DNA of 64,000 bases from Pararhodobacter aggregans (lineage in GTDB: Bacteria; Pseudomonadota; Alphaproteobacteria; Rhodobacterales; Rhodobacteraceae). Shown here in pieces: positions 18,801-25,468 of the stretch. Position numbers and translations under genes: made by a program. Location: assembly GCF_003075525.1 (NCBI RefSeq), contig NZ_QDDR01000001.1, positions 777,282-841,281 on the forward strand, read 5' to 3'. The notes beneath the pieces were generated by a model that was not told where the DNA came from, ran no database searches, and saw nothing but the letters and a program-made list of their open reading frames with translations. Position 1 is the first letter of the stretch, and the number at the start of each line of letters is the position of its first letter.

Positions 18801-19002
18801 CGAGGCGCTGGCGGCGGTGGGCATCACGATCCCCACCAAATGCTCGGACGGGATCTGCGGCGTCTGCGCCGTCACGCACCAGACGCCCGAGGGGATCGAG
18901 CACCGCGACTATGTGCTGTCGGCGAAGGAGCGCGAAAACCGGGTGATCCTGTGCTGCTCGCGGGCCCGGGATGCGGCGGGGGTGCTGACACTCGATCTGT
19001 GA
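15808..19002 (+). CDS. self-sufficient reductive dehalogenase fused to flavin/2Fe-2S reductase
   Basis: A 1064-residue catabolic (cytosolic, BhbA/NpRdhA-type) cobalamin-dependent reductive dehalogenase. Residues about 1-250 and 290-540 are two related copies of the cobalamin-binding nitroreductase-like fold (LKAAGYYFDASMMGVC versus LKAAGYYLSADAVGLC; AVSPYLGTRYG versus ILNPYLGPRLK). A ferredoxin segment has CNACNKCARECP (C553, C556, C559, C563) and C589, C602, C605, C609. From about 750 follows a phthalate-dioxygenase-reductase-like module: RDYSLAG flavin site, GGGIGVTP nucleotide site, and 2Fe-2S ligands C1012, C1017, C1020, C1049. There is no twin-arginine signal and no RdhB anchor, unlike respiratory enzymes. 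It should remove halogen from a halo-aromatic using NAD(P)H; the substrate is unknown. Confidence 0.88.
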   Translation: MPLFAHADRPVHLGPFPLERLRRGGGVSLEGLPFSQPLRFDHPDPHSLAHAMARYQTMFDTVRQGPVVHEAAGIPDDPVERSNHLKAAGYYFDASMMGVCRLEPAHHLPEPHRNPMIDALREELERGQPKTHAAGIDAIYADILDAARSPHGPVTHHRFALLIAVGYTRDPGQGEPGCDWLHGTQAERAALLANNTAVVLSSYLRMLGHEARAHSMSTSEVDLPRLAVSSGLAFVDGGAAVSPYLGTRYGLAAVTTTLELAPDQPLDGDGRSARSHGPGWWSGAAAPRRAATAEPFAHREFRKGPYPFERLKRVEEPTTLIDHARVPRFPKRADFFARALYGDMGKSVQEGAKGGRYVAKSPIGACARRALGALLLLQFGDARGPESAPDPERNAENLKAAGYYLSADAVGLCAVPDWAYYSHNSAGEALQPYHRNAVNMLFDQGHETMEGASGDDWISVAQSMRAYLRFSLLGGVVAEQIRRLGYSARVHSVLDGDVLQPPLLLLSGLGEVSRIGEVILNPYLGPRLKSGSVTTDMPMAADKPIDFGLQTFCNACNKCARECPSGAITAGPKLMYNGYEIWKSDAEKCARYRITNQAGGMCGRCMKTCPWNLQGLFAEAPFRWLAMNAPGSAKALAALDDRLGRGAINPVKAWWWDIELDKAGKRYVPAAQTNRRDLNRDLDLKYEDQTLAVYPADVMPQPFPITQPLNREEGIARYRAMLTPEEYRNRLARGQTEGLVPGTRPPEAPPVFPVLIARREDLSDDTMRFELTRADGQPLPPFEAGAHVALMIAPEYQRDYSLAGNPADSTKYVLGIQKEAAGRGGSLLIHRVFREGRRVFVTPPSNLFPLDEAAPFTLLIGGGIGVTPMLTMAHRLHALGRDFRLHYLARGTAPFGAEIAAAPWAGHAQTHVKTDGPRVDLATLIPPYTPGAKLYTCGGGGFMDGVFDTARAQGWPEDALSREYFAVPEAPDWVNHPFTLRLTQSRRDVPVAADQSATEALAAVGITIPTKCSDGICGVCAVTHQTPEGIEHRDYVLSAKERENRVILCCSRARDAAGVLTLDL

Positions 19003-19083
19003 ACCCCTGCACAGGATGCTTGCGCCCGCGCGCCTTTACGGAAAGGCCACGCGCGCTTAGCTGAGGGCAAACAGGAGTTCTCA

Positions 19084-20115
19084 ATGAGCGACATTTCCCT
19101 CGGCCTCGACACCTTCGGCGACATCAGCACCGGCGCCGACGGCCAGCCGAAACCCATGGACCAGGTGCTGCGCGACGTGGTCGAGGAAGCGGCCTATGCC
19201 GACGAACTCGGCATCGACTTCATCGGCCTCGGCGAGCATCACCGCGACGATTTCGCCATCTCGGCGCCCGAGATCGTGCTGGGCGCCATCGCCGGCCGCA
19301 CCAAGCGCATCAAGCTGGGGACGGCCGTCACGATCCTGTCGACCGATGACCCGGTGCGGGTGTTCCAGCGGTTCTCCACGCTGAACGCGGTGTCGAACGG
19401 GCGGGCCGAGCCGATCCTCGGCCGCGGCAGCTTTACCGAGAGCTATCCGCTCTTCGGCTATGACATGAACGATTACGACCAGCTCTTCGAGGAGAAGCTC
19501 GACATCTTCGCCCGCCTCCTGCGCGAGGAAAGCGTGACCTGGCAGGGCAAGACCCGCACGGCACTCAGGAACGCGACGGTCTATCCGCGCCTCGGCCAGC
19601 CGATGACCACCTGGGTCGGCGTCGGCGGCAGCCCGGAATCGGTGGTGCGCGTGGCCCGGCAGGATCTGCAGCTGATGCTGGCGATCATCGGCGGCGATCC
19701 CCTGCGCTTCAAACCTTATGTCGAACTCTACCACCGCGCCGTCGCCCAGTTCGGGACCGAGGCGAAGCCGATCGGCGTGCATTCCCCGGGTTTCGTCGCC
19801 GCCACCGACGAGGAAGCGCGCGAAACGCTCTGGCCGCATTACCAGGCGATGTTCGGCCGCATCGGGCGCGAGCGCGGCTGGCCGCCCACGACCAAGGACC
19901 GCTATCTGGCCGAGGTCGCCCATGGCGCGCTCTTCGTCGGCTCGCCCGAGACGGTCGCCCGCAAGATCGTCCGCGCGGTCAAGGGCTTGGGTGTGCAGCG
20001 CTTCGATCTGAAATACACCACCGGCCCCGTGCCGCATGAGCAGAACATGGAGGCGCTGCGGCTTTACGGTGAGCAGGTGATCCCCATGGTCAAGGACATG
20101 CTGTCCGAGGGCTGA
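19084..20115 (+). CDS. LLM class flavin-dependent oxidoreductase
   Basis: A 343-residue luciferase-like TIM-barrel flavoprotein (Atu2307-like branch). Typical motifs are LGEHHRDDFAISAPE near residue 50, GTAVTILSTDDPVRVFQRF, and the RAEPILGRGSF segment that binds FMN. Such proteins are monooxygenases or F420/FMN oxidoreductases; the substrate is unknown. It has a CAGGAG ribosome site and follows the dehalogenase by 81 nt. That gap contains a stem-loop (around 19028-19056), so co-transcription is possible but not certain. A role in oxidising the dehalogenated product is speculation. Confidence 0.85.
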   Translation: MSDISLGLDTFGDISTGADGQPKPMDQVLRDVVEEAAYADELGIDFIGLGEHHRDDFAISAPEIVLGAIAGRTKRIKLGTAVTILSTDDPVRVFQRFSTLNAVSNGRAEPILGRGSFTESYPLFGYDMNDYDQLFEEKLDIFARLLREESVTWQGKTRTALRNATVYPRLGQPMTTWVGVGGSPESVVRVARQDLQLMLAIIGGDPLRFKPYVELYHRAVAQFGTEAKPIGVHSPGFVAATDEEARETLWPHYQAMFGRIGRERGWPPTTKDRYLAEVAHGALFVGSPETVARKIVRAVKGLGVQRFDLKYTTGPVPHEQNMEALRLYGEQVIPMVKDMLSEG

Positions 20116-20273
20116 GGCCCGCCCCTCAACCCGGCCGTGCATCGGGCGCGGCCGGGACCGCCTGAGCGGTATTTCGCCGCTTCACGCGGGCGTGCCTTCA
20201 TTTTTCGCCCGGAACATGGAACCTCTCGCGGGACCGCGCGTTATTTCGCCGGAACCCAACAGGAGACCTTTTC

Positions 20274-20546
20274 ATGAAATCCGTGATCCTCGCCACCGTC
20301 GCTACCGCCAGCCTGGCGCTCGGGGCCTGCACCATGTCCCAGAACGAACGCACCGTGGTCGGCGGTCTCGCCGGCGCTGCGGGCGGTCTGATTCTCGCCG
20401 ATGCCTTTGACGCCAACCCCAACTGGACCGTGGTCGCGGCGCTTGGCGGCGCCGCCGCGGGCGCGCTGGTTGCGCGCAACACCGCCAGCGGCCAATGCGC
20501 CTATTCGAACGGCGACGGCACCTATTACACCGGTCCCTGCGTCTGA
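20274..20546 (+). CDS. small glycine-zipper lipoprotein
   Basis: A 90-residue secreted protein with signal peptide and lipobox ALGAC (Cys 18). It then has a Gly/Ala-rich glycine-zipper-like segment GGLAGAAGGLILADAF and a second AALGGAAAGALVARN, ending with two Cys (CAYSNGDGTYYTGPC) that could form a disulfide. It resembles small outer-membrane 17-kDa-antigen-like lipoproteins. Well-placed ribosome site (AGGAGA) and a strong terminator behind it; monocistronic. Confidence 0.82.
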   Translation: MKSVILATVATASLALGACTMSQNERTVVGGLAGAAGGLILADAFDANPNWTVVAALGGAAAGALVARNTASGQCAYSNGDGTYYTGPCV

Positions 20547-20577
20547 TCCCTCGGGTCGCAGTATCGGAAACGGGCAA

Positions 20578-20614
20578 CGGGCGGGTTCCTTCGGGAGCCC
20601 GCCCGCGGCTTTTG
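20578..20614 (+). terminator. intrinsic terminator with TTCG loop
   Basis: Long stem CGGGCGGGTTCC/GGAGCCCGCCCG capped by TTCG, followed by CGGCTTTT, 31 nt behind the lipoprotein stop. It abuts the end of the convergent radical SAM gene and may serve both. Confidence 0.75.
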
Positions 20615-20619
20615 GCCCC

Positions 20620-21717
20620 TCAGAACAGGCTGAGCTGATCGCCCGGCCGCGGCGGCGGGCGGAACTTGCCGCAATCGAGCGCGGGCAGGGTCTGGGCATA
20701 GCCCAGGCGGCGCCGCGCGGCGACGACCCGGGCGCGCAGCAGATCGGCATAGGGGCCTTCGCCCCGGAAGCGGCTGTGGAAATCGGGGTCATTGTCGCGC
20801 CCGCCCCGCATCTCGCGCAGCAGTTTCATGACCTTGCCCGCATGGTTGGGCCGGTGCCGCGCCAGCCAGTCCTGAAACAGCGGCGAGACCTCGCGCGGCA
20901 GCCTGAGCAGCGCGTACCAGGCCGTCTTCGCGCCCGCCTCGCGCCCGGCGTCCATCAGCGCCTCGATCTCGTGATCGGTCAGCCCCGGGATCACCGGCCC
21001 CATCATCAGCCGTACCGGCACCCCGGCGGCCGAAAGCGCCCGGATCATCGCCAGCCGCCGGGCCGGCGAGGGCGCGCGCGGTTCCATCGCCCGGGCGAGC
21101 CCCGCGTCCAGCGTCGTCACGCTGATCCCGACCTCGGTCAGCCCCTCGGCCGCCATCGGGCCCAGCAGGTCGATATCGCGCTCGATCAGCGCGCCGCGGG
21201 TGGTGATGCTGACCGGATGGCGCCAGTTCCACAGCACCTCCAGCACCGCGCGCGTCACGCGGTATTGCGCCTCGATCGGCTGCCAGGGATCGGTGTTGGT
21301 GCCCAGCCCCATCGGCCGCACGACATAGGATTTGCGCGCCAGCTCCTTCTCCAGCACCCGGGCGGCATCGGGCCGGGCGATGAGCTTCGTCTCGAAATCG
21401 AGCCCCGGCGACAGGCCCAGATAGGCGTGGCTCGGCCGGGCGTAGCAATAGATGCAGCCATGCTCGCAACCGCGGTAGGAATTGACCGCCCGGTCGAAGC
21501 CCAGATCCGGCGACTGGTTCCAGGCGATGACCGAGCGCGGCCGCTCGACGCTGACCTCGCGGCGCCTGAGATGCTCCTCCTCGGGCAGGTCCCAGCCGTC
21601 ATGCTCCCAGGCGCGGACCTCGCTGTCATACCGCGGCGCGGGCTGCGCCAGCGTGCCCCGCGCGGGCGCGCGCAAGGAGGGATCGGTCGGGGGCAGGGGG
21701 GGCGAGCGCGGCGGCAT
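20620..21717 (-). CDS. PA0069-type radical SAM protein (SplB-related)
   Basis: A 365-residue radical SAM protein with the 4Fe-4S motif CEHGCIYC (C84, C88, C91) in NSYRGCEHGCIYCYARP. It belongs to the COG1533 group related to spore photoproduct lyase, often labelled PA0069 family. The N-terminus is Pro-rich and probably disordered; the C-terminus ends GDQLSLF. The reaction is unknown; DNA repair is suspected for the group from SplB similarity. A GTTC-N7-GTTC LexA box 11 nt ahead of the start codon supports a DNA-damage role. Monocistronic. Confidence 0.85.
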   Translation of the reverse strand: MPPRSPPLPPTDPSLRAPARGTLAQPAPRYDSEVRAWEHDGWDLPEEEHLRRREVSVERPRSVIAWNQSPDLGFDRAVNSYRGCEHGCIYCYARPSHAYLGLSPGLDFETKLIARPDAARVLEKELARKSYVVRPMGLGTNTDPWQPIEAQYRVTRAVLEVLWNWRHPVSITTRGALIERDIDLLGPMAAEGLTEVGISVTTLDAGLARAMEPRAPSPARRLAMIRALSAAGVPVRLMMGPVIPGLTDHEIEALMDAGREAGAKTAWYALLRLPREVSPLFQDWLARHRPNHAGKVMKLLREMRGGRDNDPDFHSRFRGEGPYADLLRARVVAARRRLGYAQTLPALDCGKFRPPPRPGDQLSLF

Positions 21718-21728
21718 GAATCAAACTT

Positions 21729-21743
21729 GAACATAACATGAAC
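21729..21743 (-). promoter_or_regulatory. LexA (SOS) box, GTTC-N7-GTTC
   Basis: On the minus strand GTTC-ATGTTAT-GTTC, an exact match to the direct-repeat LexA box described for Rhodobacter and other alphaproteobacteria. It lies immediately upstream of the radical SAM gene in an AT-rich patch and is flanked by an ACTTGAA...TTCAAGT inverted repeat (21725-21754). Confidence 0.7.
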
Positions 21744-21874
21744 AATTTTCAAGTCCCGGATGGAAACCTGAGCTTGCTGTCGTCTTTTATCCGGGGCATG
21801 TCGGGAATGGATCAGTTGCCGCCCGCTTCCTGCCGCATCTACGGATCCAGAGACCTCTATCCGGAGACCCCGCC

Positions 21875-22579
21875 ATGGCCGAGGACGACGACATCATCCT
21901 GTCCGAACTGAACGACGAGGAACTCGTCGCCCAGATGATGGACGACCTCTACGACGGCTTGAAGGACGAGATCGAGGAAGGCGTCAACCTGCTGCTGGAA
22001 CGCGGCTGGACGCCCTATGACGTGCTGACCAAGGCGCTGGTCGCCGGCATGACCATCGTCGGCCACGACTTCCGCGACGGGATCCTCTTCGTCCCCGAGG
22101 TGCTGCTGGCGGCGAACGCGATGAAGGCGGGCATGTCGATCCTGAAGCCGCTGCTGGCCGAAACCGGCGCGCCCCGCATGGGTAAGATGGTGATCGGCAC
22201 CGTCAAGGGCGACATCCATGACATCGGCAAGAACCTCGTCGGCATGATGATGGAGGGCGCGGGCTTCGAGGTGGTGGATCTGGGCATCAACAACCCGGTC
22301 GAGAAATACCTCGATACCGCGGTGGCCGAAGGCGCCGACATCATCGGCATGTCGGCCCTGCTGACCACGACGATGCCCTATATGAAGGTGGTCATCGACA
22401 CCCTGAAAGAACGCGGCATGCGCGAGGAATACATCATCCTCGTCGGCGGCGCGCCCCTGAACGAGGAATTCGGCCGCGCCATCGGCGCCGACGCCTATTG
22501 CCGGGATGCGGCGGTGGCGGTCGAGACCGCCAAGGCGCTGGTCGCGCGCAAACACAATCAGGGCGCCGCGCGCGCCTGA
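21875..22579 (+). CDS. corrinoid (B12-binding) protein, MtbC/MetH-core type
   Basis: A 234-residue cobalamin carrier. It has a four-helix cap domain (about 1-90) and a Rossmann B12-binding domain with the cobalt ligand in DIHDIGKNLV (D113, H115, G118), followed by a GMSALLTTTMPYMK segment and VGGAPLNEEF. Such proteins shuttle methyl groups between two methyltransferases. No partner methyltransferase is adjacent. In Rhodobacterales a free corrinoid protein of this type is known as one part of a three-part split methionine synthase, the most likely role here; methylamine-type methyl transfer is the alternative. Confidence 0.88.
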   Translation: MAEDDDIILSELNDEELVAQMMDDLYDGLKDEIEEGVNLLLERGWTPYDVLTKALVAGMTIVGHDFRDGILFVPEVLLAANAMKAGMSILKPLLAETGAPRMGKMVIGTVKGDIHDIGKNLVGMMMEGAGFEVVDLGINNPVEKYLDTAVAEGADIIGMSALLTTTMPYMKVVIDTLKERGMREEYIILVGGAPLNEEFGRAIGADAYCRDAAVAVETAKALVARKHNQGAARA

Positions 22580-22616
22580 GAGCCCTAAAACGGGGCGCGT
22601 CCTCGAACGGGACAGG

Positions 22617-22644
22617 GGGCCTCTGCCATCGGCAGGGGCCCTTT
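22617..22644 (+). terminator. intrinsic terminator of the corrinoid protein gene
   Basis: Stem GGGCCTCTGCC/GGCAGGGGCCC (one G-U pair), three-base loop, then TTT. It is further flanked by complementary GACAGG and CCTGTC. Confidence 0.75.
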
Positions 22645-22734
22645 CCTGTCGCGCGCCCCGATCACCCCGCCCCCCTGCCGCGCCGCTCCCGGGCCAGGCG
22701 AGGGACAATTAGATCGCTCGACGATCCCCCGAAA

Positions 22735-22804
22735 CCATCTTTGTTCTCCAAATATCCACGGGGTTTCCAAAGGGGGGCGTGCCCCCCTTTGGGCAGGGGG
22801 TGCG
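22735..22804. repeat. composite G-rich repeat element, inverse orientation
   Basis: CATCTTTGTTCTCC-AAATATCCACGGGG followed by the AAAGGGGGGC...GCCCCCCTTT hairpin and a C/G-rich bridge. It is the reverse of the element at 15.2 kb and joins directly to the tandem array at 22805. Confidence 0.8.
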
Positions 22805-22992
22805 GGGGGCGGCAGCCCCCCGCCCTTTGCGTCCACTGGGGGCGGCAGCCCCCCGCCCTTTGCGTCCACTGGGGGCGGCAGCCCCCCGCCCTTTGCGTCC
22901 ACTTGGGGCGACAGCCCCCCGCCCTTCGCGTCCACTGGGGGCGGCAGCGCCCCCGCGTTTACGTCCTCCGGGGGCGAGCAACCCCCGCTTCC
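22805..22992. repeat. 33-bp tandem repeat array, about 5.7 units
   Basis: Units of exactly 33 bp start at 22805, 22838, 22871, 22904 and 22937, with a partial unit from 22970. Units 1-3 are identical; 4-6 diverge progressively. Each unit is a GGGGGCGGCAGCCCCCC hairpin plus the spacer GCCCTTTGCGTCCACT. The unit length keeps all frames open, which creates spurious repetitive ORFs. There are no unique spacers, so it is not a CRISPR array. Related units occur at 34.9 and 63.87 kb. Confidence 0.9.
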
Positions 22993-22993
22993 C

Positions 22994-24649
22994 TCACTCG
23001 GTCCCGGCCGCCGGGGGCACGGGTCTGGCGCCCAGTGCGCCCTCTGCCATCCCTGCCAGACCGCCCTCCATCGACAGGCCCAGCTCCTCGCCGAGCTTGC
23101 GCAGCGCGGGCATCTGCACCGCCATGCCCATGATCGAATCGAGTGCCTGATTGACCACCGGCTTCTCGCCCGGCGCCCCGCCAGCGCCGCCGCCGCCACC
23201 GCCCGGGCCGCCCAGCCCGCCGACGTAATGGATCTTGATCGAGTCGATCTTCTCCACCGGCTTCACCATCTGCGCCATGATCGAGGGGAAGGCCTCGAGC
23301 CGCGCCAGATCCACCTTCATCGCCACGATCGCGGGCGAAATCGCGTTGTCGGCCTCGGTGATCGCCCGCTTGCCCTCGGCTTCGGCCAGCATGTCGGTCT
23401 TCTTGGCCTCGGCGCGGATGGCGATGGCGTCGGCCTCGGCGCGGGCTTCCTCGCGCCGCGCCTCGGCCCGGTCCTGGGCCGCGTCCCGCTCGGCCTGGGC
23501 GGCCAGGCGGATGCGGGTCGCTTCGCGCTCGGCCTCGCGCTGGGCGTCGATCAGGGCGATCTGCTTGACGCGCTCGGCCTCGGCCACCTGCCGCGCCGTC
23601 GTCACCGCCTCCATCGCCTTGGTCGCTTCGGCCCGGGCCAGATCGGCCGAGGCGCGGGCGCGGCTTTCCTCCTCGGATTTCTTGGCGACGATGATCTGGC
23701 GCTCCTGATCGGCCACTTCCAGCTCGCGCTCCTTGGCGATCTCGGCCTCGCGCAGCGTGCGCTCGCGCTCGATCTCGCGCGAGCGGATGGCCTCTTCACG
23801 GGCGATCCGGGCGCGCTCGCGTTCGCGGGCCGAATTCTCGTTGTCGGTGGCGATCTGCGCCTCCTGTGCGGCCTTCAGCGTGGCGATGCGCTGCGCCTGC
23901 TCGATGCGGGCCTGTTCCTCGTCCTGCTCGATCAGCAGCTTGTGGCGCTGCGCCTCCATCGCCGCCCGGCGGACCGAGACCTCGGCGTCGGCGTCGATCT
24001 GGGCGCGTTCCTTCTTCGAGGTGGCGATCACCTCGGCCAGCCGCCGCATGCCCACCGCGTTGAAGGCGTTGTTCTCATCAAGCGCTGCGAACGGGGTCTG
24101 GTCCAGCGCCGTCAGCGAGACGGATTCCAGCGACAGCCCGTTCTTCAGCAGATCCTCGGACACCGCATTCTGCACTTCCTGCACGAAATCGGCCCGGCTT
24201 TCGTGCAATTCGTCCATGGTCATCCGGGCCGCGACCGAGCGCAACCCGTCGATCAGCTTGCCCTCGATCATCTCGCGCAGCTGGTCGACGTCAAAGGTCC
24301 GCGCGCCCAATGTCTGGGCGGCGCGGGCGATCCCCTCGTCGGTGGGGCTGACCGAGACGTAGAATTCCACGCCGACATCGACCCGCATCCGGTCCTTGGT
24401 GATGAGCGCCGCCTCGTTGTCGCGCTTCACCTCCAGCCGCAGGGTCTTCATGTTGACCCGGTTCACCTCGTGCAGCAGCGGGATGACGATGGTGCCGCCA
24501 TCCATGATGACCCGTTTGCCGCCCGCCCCGGTCTTGACCAGGCTCACCTCGCGCGTGGCGCGGCGGTAGAGGCGGCCCAGGACCAGGGCCAGCAGGATGA
24601 GAAAGACCAGAACAGCGCCGACCAGCGTCAGCAGGGATGTGAAAGCCAT
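22994..24649 (-). CDS. flotillin family (SPFH) protein, YqiK-like
   Basis: A 551-residue membrane-scaffold protein. It has an N-terminal transmembrane helix (about 5-28), an SPFH/band-7 domain (about 35-220, with LDQTPFAALDENNAFNAVG), then a long Ala/Glu/Arg coiled coil (about 230-450) with many EA repeats as in flotillins. It ends in a Gly-rich linker (GGLGGPGGGGGGAGG) and a conserved tail. Flotillins organise membrane microdomains. The gene follows an OB-fold YqiJ-like gene in the same direction with a 27-nt gap, the usual YqiJ-YqiK pairing. Confidence 0.9.
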   Translation of the reverse strand: MAFTSLLTLVGAVLVFLILLALVLGRLYRRATREVSLVKTGAGGKRVIMDGGTIVIPLLHEVNRVNMKTLRLEVKRDNEAALITKDRMRVDVGVEFYVSVSPTDEGIARAAQTLGARTFDVDQLREMIEGKLIDGLRSVAARMTMDELHESRADFVQEVQNAVSEDLLKNGLSLESVSLTALDQTPFAALDENNAFNAVGMRRLAEVIATSKKERAQIDADAEVSVRRAAMEAQRHKLLIEQDEEQARIEQAQRIATLKAAQEAQIATDNENSARERERARIAREEAIRSREIERERTLREAEIAKERELEVADQERQIIVAKKSEEESRARASADLARAEATKAMEAVTTARQVAEAERVKQIALIDAQREAEREATRIRLAAQAERDAAQDRAEARREEARAEADAIAIRAEAKKTDMLAEAEGKRAITEADNAISPAIVAMKVDLARLEAFPSIMAQMVKPVEKIDSIKIHYVGGLGGPGGGGGGAGGAPGEKPVVNQALDSIMGMAVQMPALRKLGEELGLSMEGGLAGMAEGALGARPVPPAAGTE

Positions 24650-24676
24650 GAAAGAACTCCGTTCAATGAGAAGGGC

Positions 24677-25396
24677 TTATTCAAGCGGCATCAGCCGGTA
24701 GAGGCCGCGCCGGTGGTCACGCAGCACCAGAACTTCGGTGCCCTGGGCAAGTTGCGCCGCATCCTCGAGCGGTTCGGCGCGCAGGTAATGGGGATTGCCG
24801 TGGCGGTCGGTGACCCGCACCTCGGCCGGGCGGCCGCGCGCGGCGGTGCCCTGGGTGATGATGCCCCGGCGGCGGCCGAGCTGCGTCTCGCTGACCGATT
24901 GCGTCTCGTCCCGGGGGACCAGCCGGGCGAAGATACCGCCAAAGCCCCGCGCCACGCCCCAGCCCGCCAGCAGCGCCGGGATCGCCGCCAGCCAGGCGGG
25001 CAGGGGGCTGCCGGTCAGGCCCTCGGCCAGGCTCTGCAGCGCCATGCCGCCCGCGCCGAAGCCCAGCAGCGCCGAGGCGAGCCAGATCATGAACGGCGTC
25101 CGGCCGAGGCCAAGGACCGAGGCCACGCCCGAGATGGCCGGCGCCTCGACCGCGGCGGGTTCGAACCCGTCGATTTCGGGCAGTTCGGCTTCCGGCAGGT
25201 CTAGCTCTGGCGCGTCGATTTCAGGCGCGTCGACTTCGGGCATGTCGATTTCGGGCGCATCCAGCCCCTCGGCCCCGCCGCCCAAGAGCGAGCCCCCCAT
25301 CAGCCCCATCACCAGTTCCAGCACCAGCAGCCCCAGCAGCAGCCCCAGCGCGGCGGTGAAGGGCGCCATGGCCCCGGAAAGAAGGACCTCAAGCAT
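24677..25396 (-). CDS. YqiJ-like membrane protein with OB-fold (NfeD-related)
   Basis: A 239-residue protein: hydrophobic N-terminus (about 8-35), an acidic linker of repeated PEID/PEVD/PELD motifs (about 46-80), two further membrane segments (about 90-145), and a C-terminal OB-fold domain (about 170-235). NfeD/YqiJ proteins pair with flotillins and the OB domain is thought to contact the partner. The ATG at 25396 has an AAGGGG site; upstream Met codons are unlikely. The acidic PE(I/V/L)D repeat is an unusual decoration. Confidence 0.82.
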   Translation of the reverse strand: MLEVLLSGAMAPFTAALGLLLGLLVLELVMGLMGGSLLGGGAEGLDAPEIDMPEVDAPEIDAPELDLPEAELPEIDGFEPAAVEAPAISGVASVLGLGRTPFMIWLASALLGFGAGGMALQSLAEGLTGSPLPAWLAAIPALLAGWGVARGFGGIFARLVPRDETQSVSETQLGRRRGIITQGTAARGRPAEVRVTDRHGNPHYLRAEPLEDAAQLAQGTEVLVLRDHRRGLYRLMPLE

Positions 25397-25468
25397 CGGC
25401 GACCCCTTCGTCATGCGGACGGAGCCCCAGAATAGGCGCTCGCAGCCGCGGTACAAGCGGCCTTTCGC

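Noticed and set aside
22709..22981. Repetitive open frames on both strands coding for [15 protein letters not shown] or PPLVDAKGGGL-like repeats
   Set aside because: Product of a GC-rich 33-bp tandem repeat whose length keeps every frame open; no ribosome site or conserved domain.
22805..22992. Regular repeats resembling a CRISPR array
   Set aside because: Units are contiguous 33-bp tandem copies without unique spacers; no cas genes are nearby.
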